A DNA stretch of 22,474 nucleotides from Candidatus Cloacimonadota bacterium (GTDB taxonomy: Bacteria; Cloacimonadota; Cloacimonadia; JGIOTU-2), in the NCBI GenBank assembly GCA_014384665.1, contig JACNFI010000173.1, positions 1 to 22,474 on the forward strand, in the 5' to 3' direction. The translations under genes were made by a program, and so were the position numbers. This document shows, piece after piece, positions 8,400 to 17,288 of the stretch (the stretch's first letter is position 1; every line of letters starts with the position of its first letter). Below the pieces are notes generated by a model. That model was not told where the DNA came from. It made no database searches and saw only the letters and a list, made by a program, of their open reading frames with translations.

Positions 8400-9482
8400 T
8401 TATAGTGAACTCATAATATCTATAACTATTTTCTTTGCTGATTCAGAAACTGACAATTTTTTTATAGCATTTGACATTTTTTTTAATTTAGTATCATTTT
8501 TAATTATTTTAAGAATTGATTCTAAAAGTAATTTGGGATTCAATTCATTTTCAGTAAGGATATCTGCAGCTCCATACCTATTATAACTTAATGCATTTTT
8601 CAATTGATGTTGTCCAGCAGAATATGGGAAAGGGATAATAATAACAGGTAATCCAAAGTGAGCTATTTCTGATAATGAGATTGCTCCAGCACGACAAATT
8701 ACTAAATCAGAAGCTAAATATGCATATTCTATATTATCAAAAAATGGTTTAATTACTATACCCTCTCTATTCTGAAATCTATCAATAATTTTTCCGTACT
8801 CTTTTCTCCCTGTTTGGAACAATATCTGAATTTCTTTATCTAAAAGTTCATCAATAATTTCAACAAAATTTTGATTTACTGAATGTGAACCTTGACTGCC
8901 GCCATATACAAACATTGTTCTTTTTTCTTCAAAATTCCAATGATGTAAAGCTTGTTTTTTACTCACCATATTAAACTTTCTTATAGGATTTCCTGTATAA
9001 ATAACTTTTGAGATTAAAGATTTAAAATAATTTTTAGCTTCAGAATTTCCAATATATATCCTTCTACTGGATTTTGCTAATATTTTTGTACTTAGACCAG
9101 GATAACTATTTTGTTCCTGCAAGAAAATTGGTATATCAAGCTTTTTAGCTGCAAAACCTACCGCTCCAGACACAAATCCACCACAACCAATAAATATATC
9201 AATATCATTTTCTCGTAAGAGTCTTTTAGCTTGCATATAACTTATTATCAAATAAAAAGGGAAAAGTAAGTTTTGAAAAGTAAAATACCGATAAAGCTTC
9301 TTTGCATTTATATATTTAATTTCAAAATGATATTTAGGAATGATTTCATTCTCGACTCCATTTTTTGAACCAATAAAAAGAATCTTTGATTCTGAAATTT
9401 CCTTGATAAATTCTTCGGCAATTGAGATGCCCGGAAAAATATGACCACCAGTTCCTCCAGCAGCTATTGCAACTTTATACAT
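8400..9482 (-). CDS. murG: UDP-GlcNAc:lipid I N-acetylglucosaminyltransferase MurG
   Basis: GT28-family transferase that adds GlcNAc to lipid I to make lipid II on the inner face of the membrane. The 360-residue product has the N-terminal AAGGTGGHIFPG loop, the lipid-facing HEIK-like region, FLQEQNSYPGL, the C-domain GGSQGSHSVN loop and the donor-binding CRAGAISLSEIAHFGLPVIIIPFPYSAGQHQ segment. The ATG lies 8 bp inside the end of ftsW, so translational coupling is likely. The gene ends straight against a dispersed repeat. Confidence 0.97.
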   Translation of the reverse strand: MYKVAIAAGGTGGHIFPGISIAEEFIKEISESKILFIGSKNGVENEIIPKYHFEIKYINAKKLYRYFTFQNLLFPFYLIISYMQAKRLLRENDIDIFIGCGGFVSGAVGFAAKKLDIPIFLQEQNSYPGLSTKILAKSSRRIYIGNSEAKNYFKSLISKVIYTGNPIRKFNMVSKKQALHHWNFEEKRTMFVYGGSQGSHSVNQNFVEIIDELLDKEIQILFQTGRKEYGKIIDRFQNREGIVIKPFFDNIEYAYLASDLVICRAGAISLSEIAHFGLPVIIIPFPYSAGQHQLKNALSYNRYGAADILTENELNPKLLLESILKIIKNDTKLKKMSNAIKKLSVSESAKKIVIDIMSSL

Positions 9483-10626
9483 AGTTATATACTTTTACCC
9501 TTTTTTGAAATCTTGCTCTACGGCTGGCATTAATAATAATTGCTATAGCTACTGCATCAATCAGTAAGGCAGAACCTCCATAACTAATAAATGGTAAACT
9601 TACACCTGTTGAAGGAATGATACATGTCACTACACAAATATTAATCAAAATATTATAAACTAAATTAAATGTTAATCCAGCGATAAGAAACGAATAAAAC
9701 AAATCATTTGCTCTTTGGGCTAAAGTAAAGCATCCTAATATAAGAGTTCCATATATGAAAATCAAAACAACTGAACCAATGAATCCATATTCTTCTCCCA
9801 TTATGGAGAAGATATAGTCAGTTTCGGCAGATGGCAAATAAAAAAGCTTTGCTCTTCCTTGATTACTACCTTTACCAAATATTCCTCCATTTGATAAAGC
9901 AATCAATGACTCTTTACTATGATAAAAATACTTTTTCTCAATTTCCCTGTCTATTTTTTCACCGTTGAGAAGTTTCCAAAAGGCTGATATTCTCTCCTTT
10001 CTAAATTGTGGACCTGTTTTAATTGATACAGTAAACAGTATAACTACTAATAGTAATATTAAAAAAATTGTTAAAATTTTAATTTTCGTAATAAATAATA
10101 TACTAAGATATATCAAGAAAAGAATAATCGTAGAACTTAAATCAGGTTCTATATAAACCAATGAACAGTATAATAAAGGAACAATAATTAATGGAATAAA
10201 ATTTTTTAGGAATTGCAACGGATTTGATAATTCAATTATATCTTTGTTCTTTACAAGGAAATGAACTAAATAGAAAATAAAAATAAGCCGAGCAATTGTA
10301 CTTGGTTGAAATCTAATAGGTCCAATATCAATCCATCTGAATGCATTATTTACACGAATACCCACACCTGGTATAAAAACCCCAATTAATAATAACAATC
10401 CAAAAATCAAAAGTGGAAGTGCAAATTTTCTTAATTTTTTAACATTTATTCTATAAAATAACAAAACAAATGGAACGGTTATAATTATCCAAATAACCTG
10501 TCTGAAAAAAAACTGATTATCAAAACGATATGAACCAATATTGCCAAGAACAAAAATTCCAATAAGAACCAAAATTAAGCAGATATATATAACAGAATTT
10601 TCAATTACTTTTGTATCAATTTTCAT
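9475..10626 (-). CDS. ftsW: Septal peptidoglycan glycosyltransferase FtsW
   Basis: SEDS-family polytopic membrane protein that polymerises lipid II at the septum together with FtsI. The 383-residue product has about ten membrane helices. It shows FQPSTIARL after the first extracellular part, the catalytic Asp in YIEPDLSST, the large loop with KESLIALSNGGIFGKGSNQG and LPSAETDYIFSIMGEEYGF, and the closing PSTGVSLPFISYGGSAL signature. FtsW is chosen over RodA because of its place in the dcw cluster. The gap to murD upstream is 90 bp and holds nothing I recognise. The start is an ATG with only a weak Shine-Dalgarno. Confidence 0.95.
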   Translation of the reverse strand: MKIDTKVIENSVIYICLILVLIGIFVLGNIGSYRFDNQFFFRQVIWIIITVPFVLLFYRINVKKLRKFALPLLIFGLLLLIGVFIPGVGIRVNNAFRWIDIGPIRFQPSTIARLIFIFYLVHFLVKNKDIIELSNPLQFLKNFIPLIIVPLLYCSLVYIEPDLSSTIILFLIYLSILFITKIKILTIFLILLLVVILFTVSIKTGPQFRKERISAFWKLLNGEKIDREIEKKYFYHSKESLIALSNGGIFGKGSNQGRAKLFYLPSAETDYIFSIMGEEYGFIGSVVLIFIYGTLILGCFTLAQRANDLFYSFLIAGLTFNLVYNILINICVVTCIIPSTGVSLPFISYGGSALLIDAVAIAIIINASRRARFQKRVKVYNYV

Positions 10627-10716
10627 TTCAAAATTTATGAATTAGAGCAAAAATAAAAACCAAATTGTTAAATACAGATTTAATAGATTAATTCTAAAAT
10701 TAGTGTTCATTAGTAG

Positions 10717-12078
10717 TCAACCTTGATTAGTTCTTATATTCAAAACTATTTCTTTAAACTGTTTTCCTCTGTCCTCAAAATTCTCAAACATATCATAACT
10801 TGCACAACCTGGTGAAAGTAGAACATAGTCATTTTCTTTAGCAACTGATACTGCCTGGTTAACAGCTGATTTTAAATCATTAACAATATATGTGCTGACT
10901 ATATCATTGAAAGTCCTATATAAGATTTCTTTTGTTTCACCAAAAATAATAAGATTTCGTACATTTTCTTCTATGTATGGTTTTAAAGGAGAGAAATCTT
11001 CATTTTTATTTGACCCACCCATAATTAAATTTATTGGGGTATGAAAAGATTGGATTGCATTCAAGACAGAAGCCCCATTTGTTGCTTTTGAATCATTGAT
11101 AAAGGTAATTCCTTTAAAAGATAAAACAGGTTCTAAACGATGCTCCAGACCCGCAAAAGTTATAATTCCATTAACTATATCATCTGTAGGAATACCACAA
11201 TACATACAAGCAATTGTAGCTGCAGAGATATTACTGATATTATGCAAACCTTGAATTATTATATCATTAAAATCAATTTCTTTTTTTATTTTATTATCAG
11301 ATTGAAGGATTATTTTATTATTCTTAACCCAAACCTTATGATTTATGAATTTTCCTACACTATAATATTCCTTTTGAACTGGATACTTATTTGCAATATC
11401 TCTACAAATTGAATCATCATAATTAAGGATAGTAAAATCATTTTCTGTTTGATTCATAAGAATTTTGGATTTAGATCTAACATAATTATCAAAAGTTTTG
11501 TACCTGTTAAGATGGTCAGGGGTGATATTTAAAATAATACTTATATCAGGTTTAAACTCCAATATGGTATCAAGTTGAAAACTACTAACTTCTAAAACTA
11601 TAAATTCATAATCCTCATTTTCTATTGGAAATGATGTAAAAGCACTTCCAATATTTCCTGCTAAAATTACCTTTTTCCCAGATTGTTGTAAAATATGATA
11701 AATTAATGTAGATGTTGAGCTTTTCCCGTTTGAACCTGTTACTCCAATTATTTTGGATTTAAAATTTTTAACAATCTGGTATCCAAGTTCAAGTTCACTC
11801 CAAATTGGTATTCCTTTTTGAAATGCATTTTCTAATATTGAAATTGATGTTGGAACACCAGGACTAACTATAATTAGGTCAGCATCCAATACTTTTTTAG
11901 TATGACCCCCAGTTTCATAATCATAATTATCAAGAATTTCATTTTCAATATTCAATTCATTAAGAGGTCTACTATCAGACATAAAAGGAATCGCACCCAA
12001 ACTTTTTAATTTTTGAACTGCTGATAATCCACTATGTGCCATACCCAAAATAGAAACTTTTTTATTATTTAAATTCAT
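10717..12078 (-). CDS. murD: UDP-N-acetylmuramoylalanine--D-glutamate ligase MurD
   Basis: ATP-dependent ligase that adds D-glutamate to UDP-MurNAc-L-Ala. The 453-residue product begins with VSILGMAHSGLSAVQKL, carries IVSPGVP before the ATP loop GVTGSNGKSST (residues 112-122), then EVSSFQLD, NITPDHLNRY and the C-terminal INDSKATNGASV and SPGCASYDMFENFEDRGKQF motifs, all diagnostic of MurD. The second threonine of the usual GKTT loop is replaced, giving GKSST, which keeps a hydroxyl side chain. The gene is 1 nt from mraY. Confidence 0.97.
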   Translation of the reverse strand: MNLNNKKVSILGMAHSGLSAVQKLKSLGAIPFMSDSRPLNELNIENEILDNYDYETGGHTKKVLDADLIIVSPGVPTSISILENAFQKGIPIWSELELGYQIVKNFKSKIIGVTGSNGKSSTSTLIYHILQQSGKKVILAGNIGSAFTSFPIENEDYEFIVLEVSSFQLDTILEFKPDISIILNITPDHLNRYKTFDNYVRSKSKILMNQTENDFTILNYDDSICRDIANKYPVQKEYYSVGKFINHKVWVKNNKIILQSDNKIKKEIDFNDIIIQGLHNISNISAATIACMYCGIPTDDIVNGIITFAGLEHRLEPVLSFKGITFINDSKATNGASVLNAIQSFHTPINLIMGGSNKNEDFSPLKPYIEENVRNLIIFGETKEILYRTFNDIVSTYIVNDLKSAVNQAVSVAKENDYVLLSPGCASYDMFENFEDRGKQFKEIVLNIRTNQG

Positions 12079-12079
12079 A

Positions 12080-13183
12080 TTATCTCAATTTTAATGTAGC
12101 AAAACCGATAGCTAGAAAGAGCATAGTAATAATCCAAAACCTTACCACGATTTGACTTTCTGACCATCCTTTTAATTCAAAGTGATGGTGAAGTGGTGCA
12201 CATAAAAATACTCTTTTACCCTCACCTGTCTTGATTCTTGTGTGTCTATAATAAAAACGTTGTGTTAATGATGAGACCGCTTCCACAACAAATAAAATGC
12301 TAATTATTATGAAGAACACCTCTTCTTTCAAAAGAATAGCAAGTATAGCAAGTATGCCACCCATAGAAAGAGCTCCCGTATCACCCATAAATATTGATGC
12401 CGGTTTAACATTAAACCAAAGAAATCCTAATATCGTTCCCATTATTGCAGAAGTAAAAATTGTTAACTCACCTGCATGACTAATAAATTCAATTTTTAAA
12501 TAATCTGCAATGATTATATTACCTTTTATATAAGACATAATACCCAATCCAAAGGCAACTAAAGCAATAGAACCTGGAGCCAACCCATCCAAACCATCTG
12601 TTAAATTAACTGCATTGGAATAAAATGTAATAAAAAGTACAACAAAAGGGATAAAAAATACTCCTAATGAGATTGAAGTATTTTTAAAAAATGGTATACT
12701 AATTTGAGAAATGGCATTTGTTTTTTCATAACCAAGATATAAAATAAATGCTATCAATAGACCCAATACAAATTGACCAGAAATTTTATATCTTTCTACT
12801 AATCCCTGTTTGATTTTACGAACATTTTTTAGATAATCATCCAAAAATCCTAATCCCCCGAGCCAGAGTGAAGCTAAAATAGCTATCAATACATAAGGAT
12901 TTGTTAAATTATTCCAAAGAAGACTCGCTATAATTAATCCCAACCCAATAATAATACCCCCCATTGTTGGAGTCCCCTTTTTTTTCTGGTGAGAAGCTGG
13001 GAGAAGTATGTCAATACTCTCTGTTACTTCATGTTTTTTTAATAATTTTATTATTTTTGGTCCAAAAATAAAACTTATTAAAATAGCAGTAATAAAAGCC
13101 CCTATAGCGCGAAAAGTAATATATTGAAAGACATTGAAAATAATATGATATTCAGCAAGGGGATATAAAATATGATAGAGCAT
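12080..13183 (-). CDS. mraY: Phospho-MurNAc-pentapeptide transferase MraY
   Basis: Polytopic membrane enzyme that moves phospho-MurNAc-pentapeptide to undecaprenyl phosphate, forming lipid I. The 367-residue product has about ten helices, TPTMGGIIIG (residues 71-80), the Asp pair in LGFLDDYLK (115-116), NAVNLTDGLDGLAPG (190-204), FMGDTGALSMGG and the active-site PLHHHFELKGW (His332-334). The start ATG overlaps the murF stop by 1 nt (TAATG type), a classic coupling arrangement. Confidence 0.97.
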   Translation of the reverse strand: MLYHILYPLAEYHIIFNVFQYITFRAIGAFITAILISFIFGPKIIKLLKKHEVTESIDILLPASHQKKKGTPTMGGIIIGLGLIIASLLWNNLTNPYVLIAILASLWLGGLGFLDDYLKNVRKIKQGLVERYKISGQFVLGLLIAFILYLGYEKTNAISQISIPFFKNTSISLGVFFIPFVVLFITFYSNAVNLTDGLDGLAPGSIALVAFGLGIMSYIKGNIIIADYLKIEFISHAGELTIFTSAIMGTILGFLWFNVKPASIFMGDTGALSMGGILAILAILLKEEVFFIIISILFVVEAVSSLTQRFYYRHTRIKTGEGKRVFLCAPLHHHFELKGWSESQIVVRFWIITMLFLAIGFATLKLR

Positions 13184-14520
13184 TAACCAACCATCCTTTG
13201 TACAATTTTTTCTAATTTTAATGCTCTTGAACCTTTTATTAAAATTACAGAGTTATGAGGAAAACTATATTTATCATAATCCTGAAGAAATTCTGTTGCT
13301 GAATTGTAGTGTACATCTCCGTTATAATAGTTTGATAACTCACCTATTGAAATAACTTTATTTAATTTAAACTGTTTTATATGAGATACAATTTCTTTAT
13401 GAAATTCAATACTTTTTGTTCCTAATTCCAACATATCTCCTAATATAGCAAACTTATTAGGGCTTGATAAATTATTTAAATAATCAAGTGCTGAATGCAT
13501 AGAAACAGGATTTGCATTATAACAATCTGCTATTATGTACCAATTATTTTTTATGTTGCGTAGCATTTCCATCCGTAAATTTACATCTGGTTTTATTAAT
13601 AATCCTTGCTGAATTTCATTGTTAACTAATCCATATCGCTTCCCAAGAATAATTGCAGGGATTGCATTAAAAATATTGTGTTTAACATCATCGTAAATAA
13701 TATATTTTTCATTGTTCAATCTGAATGAGTATCTACTATTTTCAATACTCATAGAGCTGAGAACAAAGTCATTATTAACATTTTCACCATAAGAAATATA
13801 ATTTTTATTCCCTTTATATTTTTCAAGAAATATAATATTCCCATTAAATATTTTTAGTGTATCTGGATGGGAAAATTTAAATATATCAAATTTTTCCTGA
13901 AAAACACCATCAATATCCTGTAGGAATTCTAAATGCGACTCACCTATACAAATAATGAAAGCAATTGAGGGCTGACAGATTTGCGTCAAATTTTTTATCT
14001 CACCAAAATGATTAGTTCCGAGTTCTAATATGGCTATATCATGATATTCATTCATCTCAAAAATTGTTAATGATAGTCCAACTAAAGTGTTGAAATTACC
14101 TTTGCTTTTAAGAACATTGTACTTTTGTGATAGAACATTTGCAATAAACTCCTTGGTTATTGTTTTACCCACTGAACCTGTTATACCGACAACGGGAATA
14201 TTAAAGAAGGATTTATAATATTTAGCTAACTTACCTAATGCTGTTGAAGTATTATCTACATAAATTAATCTATCTTCATTATTTATATTAGTTGGTTTGT
14301 ATTCTACCACAGCTAATTTAGCTCCTTTGTCAAAAGATTCGGATACAAATTGATGTCCGTCAAACCTTTCCCCTTTAAGAGCAAAAAATAATATATTTTT
14401 TTCACTATTCTGATTAATTTTTCTACTATCACATAAAATTTCATCAATTCTATTATGTGGATTACTTGTTGTCTTCCCATCTATTGCAGATGTAATTTCA
14501 TCTATACTTAAAGTTCCCAT
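13183..14520 (-). CDS. murF: UDP-MurNAc-tripeptide--D-Ala-D-Ala ligase MurF
   Basis: ATP-dependent ligase that adds D-Ala-D-Ala to the UDP-MurNAc-tripeptide. The 445-residue product has DSRKI and LFFALKGERFDGHQFV in the N-domain, the ATP loop GITGSVGKTITKEF (residues 112-125), KGNFNTLVGLSLTIF, ILELGTNHFGEI and GESHLEF, and a C-domain with ILGDMLELGTKS and ILIKGSRALKLEKIV. ELGTNHFGEI and GSRALKLE identify MurF and not MurE. The loop differs from the common GSNGKTTTK. The gene follows ftsI after a 60-bp AT-rich gap where murE would normally be. Confidence 0.94.
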   Translation of the reverse strand: MGTLSIDEITSAIDGKTTSNPHNRIDEILCDSRKINQNSEKNILFFALKGERFDGHQFVSESFDKGAKLAVVEYKPTNINNEDRLIYVDNTSTALGKLAKYYKSFFNIPVVGITGSVGKTITKEFIANVLSQKYNVLKSKGNFNTLVGLSLTIFEMNEYHDIAILELGTNHFGEIKNLTQICQPSIAFIICIGESHLEFLQDIDGVFQEKFDIFKFSHPDTLKIFNGNIIFLEKYKGNKNYISYGENVNNDFVLSSMSIENSRYSFRLNNEKYIIYDDVKHNIFNAIPAIILGKRYGLVNNEIQQGLLIKPDVNLRMEMLRNIKNNWYIIADCYNANPVSMHSALDYLNNLSSPNKFAILGDMLELGTKSIEFHKEIVSHIKQFKLNKVISIGELSNYYNGDVHYNSATEFLQDYDKYSFPHNSVILIKGSRALKLEKIVQRMVG

Positions 14521-14580
14521 AATATTTTTTTATCTTCAAAATGATTAATAAGTCAAGTTTTATATTTTGCTATTATATTA

Positions 14581-16518
14581 TCAATCTTCATCAGCAATTA
14601 CCATTATTGGATATTCCTCTAACATAGAGATTCCAGATTTAGGAAACTGATTTGTTACAAACTCACCATCTCCATACAATGAATATGAAATGCCCTTTTT
14701 GTGTAAAAATTCATTTAACGCATTTATGGGCAATCCTATACAGTTTGGTACAAGAATATAATCTTGATTGATTTGAGTAATAATATTGAGGAGATTTGAA
14801 TTAGGTAATACTACTATTTCCTCTAAAATTTTTTTAAAAGTAGGAACTGCGGAGATACTTCCATAACGATGGTTATAATCTGGTTCATCATAAATAATTA
14901 ACATAACTATTTGTGGGTCTTCAACAGGACAAAATCCAACAAAGCTTGAAATATATTTATCCTTTTCATATCCACCCCCATTTTTTTCATGCTTTTCAGA
15001 TGTGCCAGTTTTACCTGCAATATTTATATCCTTTAGTTTTGTTAATCCTCCATATCCAATATCCACAACAGCCTGCAGAAATGTTATTAATGTATCCAGA
15101 GCATTTATATTTGAAATATATCTTACTACCTTTTTTCTTGAATTAAATACAACTTTTCCATCATTATCAATGATTTTATTAATTATCAGCGGTTGAAGTA
15201 ACTTTCCTTCATTTGCCAGAGCTCCGTAGGCATAAATTAATTGAATTGGAGCTACAGAAAGTTCCTGACCAAATGAGAGTGAGTGGCGAGAATATCTTGA
15301 CCAGTTTGATGGAGAGCGAAGAATACCATTTCTTTCGCCATTTAATATGATACCTGTCTTGTGTCCAAATCCAAAATCAACCAATCTATTATAAAGATCT
15401 ATATCTGAAATTTTATCCACTACATAAGTTATGCCAACAGTACTTGAATAAGTTATTACCTCCTTAAATGTAAGGTTCTTAAAAGGTTTAACATCAGAGA
15501 TTGTTCTTCTCCCAATTTTGCGAGTACGGCAATCAATTATATCACTTGATTCAAATAATTTCTTTTCTATTGCAAGAAGAGCAGTTATTGGTTTTACTGT
15601 GGAACCAGGTTCATATAACCAGCTTATAGGAAATATAGGCATAGAATGGATAAGTTGAGGAGAAGCATTCAAATTATCCGCAGAAATTCCACTCATTGCT
15701 AAAATTTTTCCATCTTTTGGAGAAATTATTATACCTATTGCATTTTTCGCATTATAATTTTCAATACCTTTCTTCAAATTACTTTCTAAAATCGCCTGAA
15801 TATGAGCATCAATCGTAAGATAGATAGAATGTCCTGCAATAGGTTCTTTGATTTCCATATCAGAAAAGTGATAATTTTCACCGGTGCCATATTGGATAAT
15901 CTCTGCCCATCCATCAATCCCTGTAAGTTCAGCATCAAAAGATTGTTCTATTCCACATTCTCCTTTTCCAGAATTATATAAGCCAATTAAAGGTCCTGCA
16001 AGTCCTTTTTTAGGATATACTCTTTTTGATGGTTGCTTAAAACTTCTAATCCCCCTGATTTTATTCTCTTTTAATTCTGATAAAATATCATTCTTTTGTA
16101 TTGGAGTAAGGTTTGTGACAATTTCAAAACCATTTATGTAATCTGGAGCAAATTTTAATATTTTCTGAAAATAAATATTTGCGGGGTTTTCTGTGTTTTT
16201 AGCAATTATTTCTGATATAGTTTTATATAATTGAATCTTTTCATCTGCACTTAACGAATCTTTATTACTCCAAGATGTAATTGCTGAACAGAGCTCTAAT
16301 TTAAAAACTTTTTTATTTCCTGTAAGAGCAAAGCCATTACAATCATAAATAATACCGCGTTCAGCTGGAATTATCGTTTTTTTTGTTCTATAACGATAAT
16401 TGTCATTGAATCCATAAATATCTAAAATTTGTATTGTAAATATTCTATAAATAATTAAAATAAAAATGCCAATAATAACAATTTTAATAGTAAATATTCG
16501 CCATTTTTTAATTAGCAT
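14581..16518 (-). CDS. ftsI: Division class B PBP (FtsI/SpoVD-like) with one PASTA domain
   Basis: Septal transpeptidase that cross-links the peptidoglycan made by FtsW. The 645-residue product has a short basic tail, one membrane helix (about 9-31), the PBP dimerisation domain (from AERGIIYDCNG at 52-62 to about 225), the transpeptidase domain (about 250-570) and one PASTA domain (about 586-643, ILVPNCIGLPINALNEFL). The catalytic SxxK motif is S306-T-V-K309 and the KTG motif is K503-T-G. The second motif, usually S-x-N, reads S358-S-T360 here. In the dimerisation motif the usual DRNG is DCNG. AGG lies 7 nt before the ATG. The length and PASTA domain match SpoVD/FtsI-type proteins. Confidence 0.93.
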   Translation of the reverse strand: MLIKKWRIFTIKIVIIGIFILIIYRIFTIQILDIYGFNDNYRYRTKKTIIPAERGIIYDCNGFALTGNKKVFKLELCSAITSWSNKDSLSADEKIQLYKTISEIIAKNTENPANIYFQKILKFAPDYINGFEIVTNLTPIQKNDILSELKENKIRGIRSFKQPSKRVYPKKGLAGPLIGLYNSGKGECGIEQSFDAELTGIDGWAEIIQYGTGENYHFSDMEIKEPIAGHSIYLTIDAHIQAILESNLKKGIENYNAKNAIGIIISPKDGKILAMSGISADNLNASPQLIHSMPIFPISWLYEPGSTVKPITALLAIEKKLFESSDIIDCRTRKIGRRTISDVKPFKNLTFKEVITYSSTVGITYVVDKISDIDLYNRLVDFGFGHKTGIILNGERNGILRSPSNWSRYSRHSLSFGQELSVAPIQLIYAYGALANEGKLLQPLIINKIIDNDGKVVFNSRKKVVRYISNINALDTLITFLQAVVDIGYGGLTKLKDINIAGKTGTSEKHEKNGGGYEKDKYISSFVGFCPVEDPQIVMLIIYDEPDYNHRYGSISAVPTFKKILEEIVVLPNSNLLNIITQINQDYILVPNCIGLPINALNEFLHKKGISYSLYGDGEFVTNQFPKSGISMLEEYPIMVIADED

Positions 16519-16542
16519 TTTTGAGCCTACTCTAAAAACCCC

Positions 16543-16608
16543 TTTTATTTCACTGGGAGTGACTTTTATCCCGTTGGTTACATAACCTACGGGATTTATA
16601 GTGACTTT
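16543..16608. repeat. Palindromic repeat flanked by 9-bp direct repeats, ftsI-ftsL gap
   Basis: CCCGTTGGTTA (16570-16580) pairs with TAACCTACGGG (16583-16593) with one mismatch. This palindrome is flanked by exact copies of AGTGACTTT at 16558-16566 and 16600-16608, as a target duplication would be. Just outside, TTTTATTTCACTGGG (16543-16557) matches a segment at 17449-17462. The whole 150-bp gap between ftsL and ftsI holds only this element and AT-rich sequence. Confidence 0.6.
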
Positions 16609-16668
16609 ATGTTTTATGAAAAATTACAACAAAAAGTATTATCTTTATTACTTCTAATCCTCAATTTA

Positions 16669-17013
16669 TCAGTTATCATCAGCAATTACTTCAGGGGAGA
16701 AGAATTTCCTAAGAGTATATTTATAATTATCTCTCTCAACACGATTTTTTATAACATATATTATATCTTTAGATTTTGGAAAATCCATCCGCAACTCGTT
16801 CCTAGCTAAATCAATAATCCGAGAATCCTTTGAAAGTTCACTTATTTCATTTTCTAAATCAGCAAAGATATCCTCATAATTTTTGACACTACATTGATAC
16901 TCAGATAATAATTTTTGTTGGTTAAAATATATTGATTTTAACACATTTGAGAAAACAATAAGAAGAAATATCAAAACAAATATTAATATAATATTTAAAG
17001 ATATATTTTTCAT
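16669..17013 (-). CDS. ftsL: FtsL/FtsB-like bitopic divisome protein
   Basis: A small bitopic protein in the usual ftsL position between rsmH and ftsI, expected to form a trimer-like complex with FtsQ. From the ATG at 17013 the product is 114 residues: a membrane helix at about 5-24 (SLNIILIFVLIFLLIVFSNV), a coiled-coil-type helix (about 30-72) and the short LARNELRMDFPKSKDIIYV segment, which matches the LA-x-x-x-LGM-x-x-P consensus of FtsL/DivIC proteins. The frame runs open upstream to 17112, but that part is dispersed repeat, and AAGGA lies 7 nt before the ATG at 17013, so the shorter start is preferred. FtsL proteins are poorly conserved, so the name rests on topology, motif and position. 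Confidence 0.8.
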   Translation of the reverse strand: MKNISLNIILIFVLIFLLIVFSNVLKSIYFNQQKLLSEYQCSVKNYEDIFADLENEISELSKDSRIIDLARNELRMDFPKSKDIIYVIKNRVERDNYKYTLRKFFSPEVIADDN

Positions 17014-17039
17014 CTGAAAATCCTTTTTTTGCCACGAAT

Positions 17040-17109
17040 TTACCCCGTTAGATAGCACTCCATTAGAATAGGAAGTATCTAACTGGACAAGAATATCTAA
17101 CGGGGCAAG
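17040..17109. repeat. Palindromic repeat, CCCCGTTRGATA family, copy 2
   Basis: CCCCGTTAGATA (17043-17054) and TATCTAACGGGG (17094-17105) are perfect inverted arms. An extra internal arm-like unit, TATCTAACTGGACAAGAATA (17076-17095), repeats the right arm and its CAAGAATAT tail, so this copy is longer than copy 1 (13-52). It sits inside an ACACGAA-type repeat and before the ftsL ribosome site. Confidence 0.8.
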
Positions 17110-17167
17110 CACGAACTAACACGAACAATATTTTATTCATAAAATTAAACTATTTTAAATCCTTAAT

Positions 17168-17220
17168 AATTTTCATGCTCCTTTGTGTACCGAGTTTCTT
17201 TCGGGACATGAATGTTTCAT
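17168..17220. repeat. Direct repeat, short copy
   Basis: It starts with AATTTTCATGCTCCTTTG (17168-17185), continues with CCGA-GTTTCTT-TCGG and ends TTTCGGGACATGAATGTTTCAT (17199-17220 contains this end). The same start and end recur, farther apart, at 17402-17522. The short copy looks like the longer copy with its middle deleted, or the longer copy carries an insertion. Confidence 0.7.
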
Positions 17221-17288
17221 CTGTAAATACCTCACCGCAGAGACGCAAAGAACACAGAGATAAATGTAAAATTATGAATTACAAGTAC

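Noticed and set aside
14521..14580. Hidden or decayed murE
   Set aside because: Only 60 AT-rich bases separate ftsI and murF, and the murF protein has MurF-specific motifs, so it is not a MurE-MurF fusion.
17014..17112. N-terminal extension of the ftsL-like frame
   Set aside because: It reads through the CCCCGTTRGATA palindrome. A good ribosome site precedes the ATG at 17013, so translation most likely starts there.
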